Shown here: one piece after another, positions 57,501 to 64,000 of the stretch
Layout: each line of letters starts with the position of its first letter
How positions within the stretch are numbered: position 1 is the stretch's first letter
Source of the DNA: Numida meleagris
Taxonomy: Eukaryota; Chordata; Aves; Galliformes; Numididae
Length of the DNA: 64,000 nucleotides
Assembly (NCBI RefSeq): GCF_002078875.1
Contig: NC_034414.1
Coordinates: 12,081,348-12,145,347, forward strand
Direction: 5' to 3'
The notes under the pieces: generated by a model
The model's input: only the letters and a program-made list of their open reading frames with translations
What the model was told of the DNA's origin: nothing
The model's database searches: none
Position numbers and translations under genes: made by a program

Positions 57501-60500
57501 TCAGAGCCCAAGTGTAGAACACTTGAGAAGACAACCACAGTTGGGTGCGATTACACTGTTTTCAGAACAGATTTTAGAACTTTCTGTTGTCAACTCTACA
57601 TGATGTTATTCAAGCATCTCTACTCAGAGCAAGAAGTCACCTCTGACTCTTGGATGCTGATCTCCAGGAAACACTTGCAATGAAGTGCAAACAGACTGGG
57701 TTACAGTCTGACTTTGTTGTTGTTTGTTTTAAACAACAGCAACAACAACAAAAACCCAACAAACCAGGTTCCTGACACTGAAAAAATGGGGAGGATGATC
57801 TAATAAGATAGGCCTAGGTGTCGAAGGAGCTAAAATGATCTCATTTAACATACTGGGTTGGAATGCAGCCTGTTCAGTAGTTGAGATGAGAGGAGCAGAG
57901 AAGAGCTCAGACCTTCTTTATAAGATAGTTCTAAATCTCCACCATCCAAAATTGAGGAGGAGTTTCTGACACTTGGCTTTGTGATGATGATGGTTTTGTT
58001 ATCAGTGTGGTCTGCAGAGTGTAAGGGTAGGGAACGTATATTCCTTTCATGACAGAGATCTGAGTTAACCCTTTGTTATGGGATGTTTATTCTTGGTAGC
58101 AGATGAATTATTTCAGTGTTAACGGAAATAGATTGAGTTCCTGGTTAAAGGAGCCCATGCTGTTGTAGTAAGATCATTAAATTTAATTGGAACTAACCCT
58201 ATATTCTTCCTGCTACCTGATGAAAAACTACTCTGGCTTTGCACACAATTTTTCCATGCTTTGGAAATATGCTTTGCAGTAATGTTATATATAAAAAAAA
58301 AAGGGATATGAGCAGATACAACAGCTATGTTTATCATGTTTTCTTAAAATCACATTCATGAAAATAATAGAGGACTTCATAAGGAAGGAAACACTCATAA
58401 TGAGTTAACTGACTTCTAACTGAGATAAGATTAGCTGCCTTTCTTTCTAAAAGGGAGCAAGAGACTTGCTTCCCAGCTACAGCAAATGTCTCCAGATCAG
58501 CTGACTATGTCCACAACTGAAATAAGTGTAGCTTCAGGCAGGTTACCTGAGCCATGCTTAAGGGGGAATCATTCAACCTGAAACATCAAAAGGGAGCTAA
58601 CTTTGTCTGCAGCAAAGAGGAACATGACTTGCAGTCTAATTGCAGATTATTGTAGCTCGACAGGCAATAGGGCATAATCTTAGAGAAGCCAAGAACAGAG
58701 ACCTGAGCTCTGATTACACAGGTCTCACAACACTCAAGATGAAAGAGAGCAATGTCTGCCTTTCTTGACGAGGGGGATAAGGTTCTTGTATTAGTGACAA
58801 GATTGATCACAGAGAGTATGTAAATGAGGTGGCTCAGTAGGGACCTTTCTGCATGGTGCTTGCATTAGTGCATGAACTCATTCATGCTGGCCAGACAGGG
58901 GAAGCATTCCGGCTCAGCAGTTTTTGCAAATAATAATGGCCATAGGAAGCACCAGCACTGTACTGACAAACCTGGACAAGCTAAATTAGGAGATTAGAAT
59001 GAAGCTGGAGTTTATAGTGTTTTGTTAAAATGTTGGGTTTTTTTTGTTGTTATTAAAAATACTGTTCCTGATGGTTGTTAGAAGTTTGCGTCTTGCTTTC
59101 AGATTAAGTGGATTTAAAATTCTGAGTAAGTATGGTTCCCTGGCTCCTGTAACGTTCTCTAATACAGGCAAAGCAAACTAAATGTTTGCTATAGAATATG
59201 TTGATAGAAAATTACTATTGGTAATACATCAATAAAAAGACATTCTAGAACAGGAGGGAAAAGTTACGTTGCTCTTACTGGAGTGAGGAATTCAGCATCT
59301 GTTCAATAGCAGTCGGATGTCAGAGATCAACTCTTGACTTGTTTGATGCATTTATTAGCTTTATGGAATTAAACAATTAGTTTATGGAAAAAAAAGTTCC
59401 AGCCATTTTATAAAGCAGTTTAGAATCTACTTTTGATATTTGTACTTTCTGTGCACGTTTAATGAATGTCAGTGCTGAGAATAAAACCTGAAGATGGTGT
59501 GATCCGTGAAATCATAAAACAGTGTTCTGTATTGCAGAAGGTTTTCCTCCTAAAACTAATTCTGTTTAAATAAATTGCAGTTTGTATGGATTTTTGGAAG
59601 TAGAGCTTGCATTAGTTTGCCTGCATCAACAAATCTTGAAACCATGCTTAACTAAGTTTTCTCAAAAGCTTCAGGGTAATCTAGGTGTATTAAGGCTTGT
59701 GTGTACATCACTGATATTTAGACTTTTCATATGTGAGGGTTTTACTGAAGTTCTATAAATTCTGGTTTTCAGGACAGCACTTACACAATTCACATTTAAG
59801 ATAATTTTTCAAGAAAAGTATATTTTTAAAGACAAAGGAAATAAAAAGGATGAAACCTGACATTCTCTTCACAAAATGATTTCTTCTTAACTTGTGCGCT
59901 TAGTTTCAGTTTTTAAATATCAGTATATTTATTCTTACACAACAAATAATTTCTTTCTTTTCTCTAAACAACAGAAATTACTATTTTTTTTTTGCATAAC
60001 AGGCAATTATTAAAATACAAATGCTTTGCCAAGCAGTCTTAAACTTAAGAAGGTCAAATGTTAGAAAAATAAGTGATTATATAATAAGAGTTAGAAAAGC
60101 ATTTGATTACAAATTCTAAACCTGGTAGCAAGAAGCTTAGAAATTGCGACATGGAAGGAGAGCAGGCAGTTGAAGGATTTGCAGCTGGGATCTTGACATC
60201 TATATTTACATGACAGAGCTGGTAGAGCTTACCCATCCAATGTCACTTGCAGCATTATTTTATATAAGGACAGGTATTGAGCTGTTTTTTCTTATAATGT
60301 GTTTACTCCCATTATTCATTAAATGAATGGTCAGAAAGTATGTCAGAGCCCATAGCCATTTTGATTTGGCCTTCTCTAGGTGTGAAATATGCTCATAGCA
60401 TGTGGTTATATTTCTCAAGATGAAGCTTTTTCAGTGTTTCCTGTTTGTGGGGTCCTGTGGCATTCTCCTGGGCTCATGCAGAATTTAAATGCTAAGGCTT

Positions 60501-63500
60501 CGTCTGTCATTTGTGGAGATAAAGATCGGTAACAGAACTGGGTCGTAAGAATGAAGATTGTAATTTATTTTTAATGTGCTTTGTTTTTCAACTCAGGTTC
60601 ATTTACATGTTTTAATGGAGGTGAGTGTGTCTACAGGGAACTCTGCAACTGCAGTCGATTTAATGCGTCTGGACCAAGATGTCAGACAGGTGTGTTGAGA
60701 GGAAACTGAACGGATTTCTGTAATTGCATGCAGGTTCCCACAACTGCAAAAATGACCACTCTTTACCTAAAGGCTCCTTCATCTCATGATATTTTTCCCT
60801 CCCTCTCTCTTCTGTGGTGATATATCGTACTATGTCACATTTCAGTACAGATTAAATCTAAACAACAGCAGTACTCCTCAAGTGACTCTCCTTTTGTTAG
60901 TGTATAACACAGGTGCCGAAAGAGATCATATATGCAGAACATGGGGTCAATATCACTTTGAAACTTTCGATGGACTCTATTACTATTTTTCTGGGAAATC
61001 CACATATGCCCTTGTGAGACATACTGAATTAGATGAGCAGAGTTTTTCTATACAGGTAGGGGACTGCGCTTCTACGTTCCCTTTTACTGTTGTTGAACAT
61101 GCTGATGCAATAATTTTAGGAGATGAAACATAGCTTGAGATGGTAGGAAAGGGGGCCTCTAGAATGTAATCTACATTTAATTCTAATATAATGTATACTA
61201 CCAGCTAATCTTGCAAAGGTTATAAATATCCGGAAGAAAACAGTTGTCTCTACTTCTTAAACCAGCTGCTGTTGTGTAAAGACTGTTCCAAAAAGATTGC
61301 TAATTGTAATCAGATTTTTGGGAAGAGTAGAATTACTTGTTCAGGTGCTGAAGGTGGGATCATTAATTCTAGTTGTGTAACATATGGATTGTGAAGAACT
61401 CAATTACAATCTTAACTTTGACGCTAGTAATTTTATTTGGCAGGTGAATAATGATCCCGAATGCCATTCTTCTCCATACTCTTGCAAACGATCTGTTAGT
61501 TTATACTTTTCCGGAGATGAACAAATAAAAATGAGCAGTGAAGTCACCTATAAAGGATTTGGGTAATGGTACTCACCTTTCTGAGGCTGTAACAGTAGAA
61601 TTAATTTCATGATACAGTTTTGATAGCAGAGATGTAAACGAGATGACTTTTTTTGTAGCTTAAAATAAATACCTGTTCATACCACAGCTGTGATGAGCCC
61701 TCCTCAGCTATGGAGTAGTAACTGAGGGAGGAGGTATCTAAAGAAGCAGGATGTAATGTCAAGAAATACAGCTGTTGTCATTCATCTTTTGTTTTTTGCT
61801 CTTATCTGTAACTTCATCATTTTTACTTTAGTTATTCAGTATTTACATCTGCAGTCTTAAAGTATGTGGAGGAATCATTACATCAAGTAACTAGTAGGGA
61901 TATTCCTTATTTAAGGTGTTTGGTGTTTTTGTTTCTTAATCCTGTCTTGCTTTGCAGACTTCAATTGCCTTCTGTTATTGGAAACTTACGCATCCAGAAA
62001 CTAGCTGGGTACTTTCTAGTCAGGCATCAGTACGCCTTTACTCTGGCTTGGGATGGTACATCTGCAGTGTATATAAAAATGGCACCAGAGTACCTGGGCA
62101 AAACACATGGTCTGTGCGGGAACAATAATGCTGTCCTGCAGGATGATCTTGAAACTAGTTATGGTGAGTATTTAAAATACTTTCAGTTGTGTAAAACATC
62201 TTTTCCAGGTTAACTGTTACTTTGTTTAGTTTATAATTGCAACACTAATTGAATTTAAGATGTGCAATTTTTTGAAATGAAAAATGTTATGTGGAAATGC
62301 TGCTTTTTAATGATACTATTAATGAAGAGGACTGATTTCAGTATGACTGGGACTCTGGAGGGGTATCTGCTTTTTAAAAATGTAGCTAGTAGCTGGGTTG
62401 CTCCATTATTTATGGTGGTATTTGCACTTCAGATTCCTGGGACCTAAAAAAGTACAATTATACTTTTAAATGTTCACTGCCCTCTATGCAGTTTTACATA
62501 GGAACCTGTGGAAGCTTGAGATACTATTATTGGAAATGAATCAATAATTTTAATTAGCAAATCAGTGAAGACCACCAAATCCCATTTGATAGGGCATTTT
62601 ATTTATCCTAACGCTTTCAGAAGTGACCAGTGATTCTCAGAGTCTCAGTTCCTTGGATACCAACTTCAGACACTTAACAAGAGTCTTGGCTTTCAATAAA
62701 TTCTGAGTGAAGACCTCTATAAACTAAAAAGAACCAGGGGAAAAAAAAAAAGCAGACCTCCTTAAAAGGTATCTCAACCTAGGCAATAGAAAACTTCTGG
62801 AAATTGCTATGGGCTGTTCAGCTATTCGCTATTCAACTATTCTCTAAAAATAGGGTATTTCTTTAGAATACTATTTCAAAGCCCAAAGTACAATGTATAG
62901 TAGGCTTCCTTTGTTAAGGCATGTCACTCAATTTTGTAAAGGATCAGCCCTGAGCTACGGTCAGCCCATTAAACAGTTAGCTCACTAGAAGTTAATAACA
63001 AGATCAGTATCTCGTTGTGCTCATTTGCTGTCAAACATTTCTCTACCCTCTCACCTTTCTCATGGTATCTCAGTTGCATAAAGCTGCAATTGTAGCACAA
63101 GTAGATGCACTGCACACTATCTTTATCTGAACATCTTGAGGGGCATTAGCAATACGGATAAGACACGATACGCATTTCTGTGTAATTTGAGTGGTAATCA
63201 ATGTCACCACATCTCTGTGATGGATTATACCTTTCTTAGCTAGTTTAAAGCTAGCATGGACACTTATATGAAAAAGACACTTGCAGATATTTTTGAAGGT
63301 AATGTAGATAGTTATTTAGTACCCTTGCAGTGACCCTGGAATGCCTTAATATTCTTGGGTTTTAGGCTATCTGTTCAGACTTGTGTATACAGGAGGAGTT
63401 TAGAACTATGCGTATTATTACAGATTTCTTTCCTGCTTTCATTCAAGGATGGCAGTATGCACAGTCCTACTCCCCTAAAGCCCTTCCTTGCCGGATCACC

Positions 63501-63867
63501 TGTTGGATTAGGTTCTTTCTGCCCTTCTAAAACCTTTTCTCTACATTCCCTTTAAAAGAGCTTTCTGTGTCTTAGAAGGACCAGAGCTTTTTCAGGCTTA
63601 GACCTGATTCATTTTGTTGTAGGTGGTATTTAGATGTCTCTTCTTAACATGGTAGTATGATCGTTCATATGTTTCCACAGTATAGAAATGTTGTTTTGCC
63701 AAATCACTGTATTGACTGTATGTGTGTCTTGTTTAGGAAAATTGACAGACGATATAACAGAGTTTGTAGAGAGTTGGCGGGAAAATCCTCCACAAGGAAA
63801 ACCCTCTTGGGATAACTCTTTTCTCAATGAGCCACCTTGCCTGACTCAAAGCCATGAATCTTTACAG
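51507..63867 (+). CDS. OTOG: OTOG (otogelin), 5' part, exons 1-9, continues beyond window
   Basis: Otogelin is a large secreted, gel-forming, mucin-like glycoprotein of the acellular membranes of the inner ear (tectorial and otoconial membranes, cupulae). The nine exons join with GT-AG introns and unbroken frame to 963 nt, 321 codons. Visible in order: signal peptide about 1-21 ([11 protein letters not shown] core), a variable segment to about 84, an EGF-like module about 91-116 ([20 protein letters not shown]), and the first VWF type D domain from about 129 ([19 protein letters not shown]) with the HGLCGNNN motif at 259-266. From the EGF module on it matches mammalian otogelin closely, including KLTDD and PPCL. 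Mammalian otogelin is about 2900 residues, so most of the gene lies to the right. Divergent neighbour: USH1C. Confidence 0.95.
51636..51696 (+). CDS. OTOG: OTOG exon 2
   Basis: 61 nt after a TTTGCAG acceptor, encoding [20 protein letters not shown], low-complexity and not visibly conserved with mammals. Donor CTCAG|GTAAGA; ends in phase 2. Supported by splice sites and frame only. Intron 1 is just 77 nt. Confidence 0.72.
51782..51836 (+). CDS. OTOG: OTOG exon 3
   Basis: 55 nt after a CCCGCAG acceptor, encoding [18 protein letters not shown], with a CAG|GTATGG donor. Ends in phase 0. Not visibly conserved; supported by splice sites and frame. Intron 2 is just 85 nt. Confidence 0.7.
51837..53939 (+). 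other. OTOG intron 3
   Basis: 2.1 kb, GC-rich for the first 250 bases and then AT-rich. A T run near 53121-53132. No exon recognised. Confidence 0.65.
53940..54030 (+). CDS. OTOG: OTOG exon 4
   Basis: 91 nt after CTGAAAG, encoding [16 protein letters not shown] and [11 protein letters not shown], with a TCTA|GTAAGT donor. The final KCGPS resembles the mammalian KCAPS just before the EGF module. Ends in phase 1. Confidence 0.88.
54526..54872 (-). mobile_element. CR1 LINE 3' fragment with internal (AAAT)n
   Basis: The plus strand begins AGAATCATGGAATGGTTTGG and GTTGGAAGGGACC, the reverse complement of a CR1 3' end, and continues through CATCCAGCCTGGCCTTGAAT. CR1-like sequence resumes beyond an (AAAT)n tract at 54806-54828 (CTTTCAAGTACTGGAAG), so the simple repeat lies inside the element. 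Confidence 0.9.
54806..54828 (+). repeat. (AAAT)n tetranucleotide repeat inside CR1
   Basis: About five tandem AAAT units interrupting a CR1 fragment. Confidence 0.85.
60597..60689 (+). CDS. OTOG: OTOG exon 5 (EGF-like module)
   Basis: 93 nt after AACTCAG, encoding [20 protein letters not shown] and [10 protein letters not shown]. Cysteine spacing fits an EGF-like module and matches mammalian otogelin. Contains N-x-S/T glycosylation sequons. Donor ACAG|GTGTGT; ends in phase 1. Confidence 0.95.
60901..61055 (+). CDS. OTOG: OTOG exon 6 (VWD domain, start)
   Basis: 155 nt after TTTGTTAG, encoding [40 protein letters not shown] and EQSFSIQ. This is the start of the first VWF D domain. Donor CAG|GTAGGG; ends in phase 0. 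Confidence 0.96.
61444..61562 (+). CDS. OTOG: OTOG exon 7 (VWD domain)
   Basis: 119 nt after TTGGCAG, encoding [20 protein letters not shown] and EVTYKGFG, matching the mammalian VHNDPQC region. Donor TTTGG|GTAATG; ends in phase 2. Confidence 0.95.
61958..62163 (+). CDS. OTOG: OTOG exon 8 (VWD domain, GLCGNN)
   Basis: 206 nt after CTTTGCAG, encoding [38 protein letters not shown] and [17 protein letters not shown] is the hallmark of VWF D domains. Donor TATG|GTGAGT; ends in phase 1. Confidence 0.97.
62164..63736 (+). other. OTOG intron 8
   Basis: 1.6 kb, AT-rich, no exon or repeat family recognised. Confidence 0.65.
63737..63867 (+). CDS. OTOG: OTOG exon 9
   Basis: 131 nt after TTGTTTAG, encoding [20 protein letters not shown] and [14 protein letters not shown], the end of the first D domain leading toward the C8 module. 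Donor ACAG|GTTTGG; ends in phase 0. Confidence 0.94.
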
Positions 63868-64000
63868 GTTTGGATCTTCATGAAAGGATTATTACTATAG
63901 TCTATGATTCTTACAAGAGTTTGACTGTAAATATTCTCAATTCTCCTTTGGAGAGGTGGATTGAGAAGACTGCTGTAACAGCATTTACCCGATCTACCTT

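Larger units (their letters stand above)
54031..60596 (+). other. OTOG intron 4
   Basis: 6.6 kb. Contains a reverse-oriented CR1 (54526-54872), an A run at 56888-56899 and a TTGTTG/CAACAA imperfect inverted repeat at about 57712-57752. No further exon recognised. Confidence 0.65.

Overview
The window is vertebrate nuclear DNA, almost certainly avian. Genes are split into short exons by GT-AG introns, and the interspersed repeats are 5'-truncated CR1 LINEs; one of these ends in the ATTCTATG octamer tail typical of bird CR1. A galliform is plausible, but I cannot fix the species from sequence alone.

Two genes lie head to head. On the minus strand, positions 48562 down to 3510, is USH1C (harmonin), which I reconstruct from start to stop codon as 26 coding exons. 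All splice sites are GT-AG and the frame is unbroken through every junction: 786 codons if every exon is used, 556 if the five frame-neutral cassette exons between 10651 and 20019 are skipped. The domain order is N-terminal helical domain, PDZ1, PDZ2, coiled coil 1, coiled coil 2 (cassette), Pro/Ser/Thr-rich segment (cassette), PDZ3 and a C-terminal PDZ-binding tail ending in Thr-Leu-Phe. The tail is encoded by a last exon with only 13 coding bases.

On the plus strand, from 51507 to beyond the right edge, is the 5' part of OTOG (otogelin). Nine exons give 321 continuous codons: signal peptide, a poorly conserved N-terminal segment, an EGF-like module and most of the first von Willebrand factor D domain. 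The gene continues outside the window. The USH1C-OTOG order and divergent orientation match mammals (human 11p15.1).

The 2.9 kb between the two start codons contains two GC/CpG-rich stretches (about 48.3-48.7 kb and 51.0-52.0 kb), one at each first exon, and a long purine-rich tract near 50.8 kb. Both genes serve the inner ear: harmonin is a scaffold at hair-cell tip-link anchors, and otogelin is a component of the acellular gels over the sensory epithelia. The shared interval is therefore a natural place to look for otic control elements.

The rest is intron and flank. It holds CR1 fragments near 19.1, 34.9, 35.8-36.6, 36.9, 37.2-37.8 and 54.5 kb, simple repeats, and homopolymer tracts. A possible plus-strand exon of an unknown transcript lies at 2369-2458. 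I saw no tRNA, rRNA, CRISPR, bacterial or viral features. Apart from these two genes, the short open frames in the window look like chance or repeat-derived frames.
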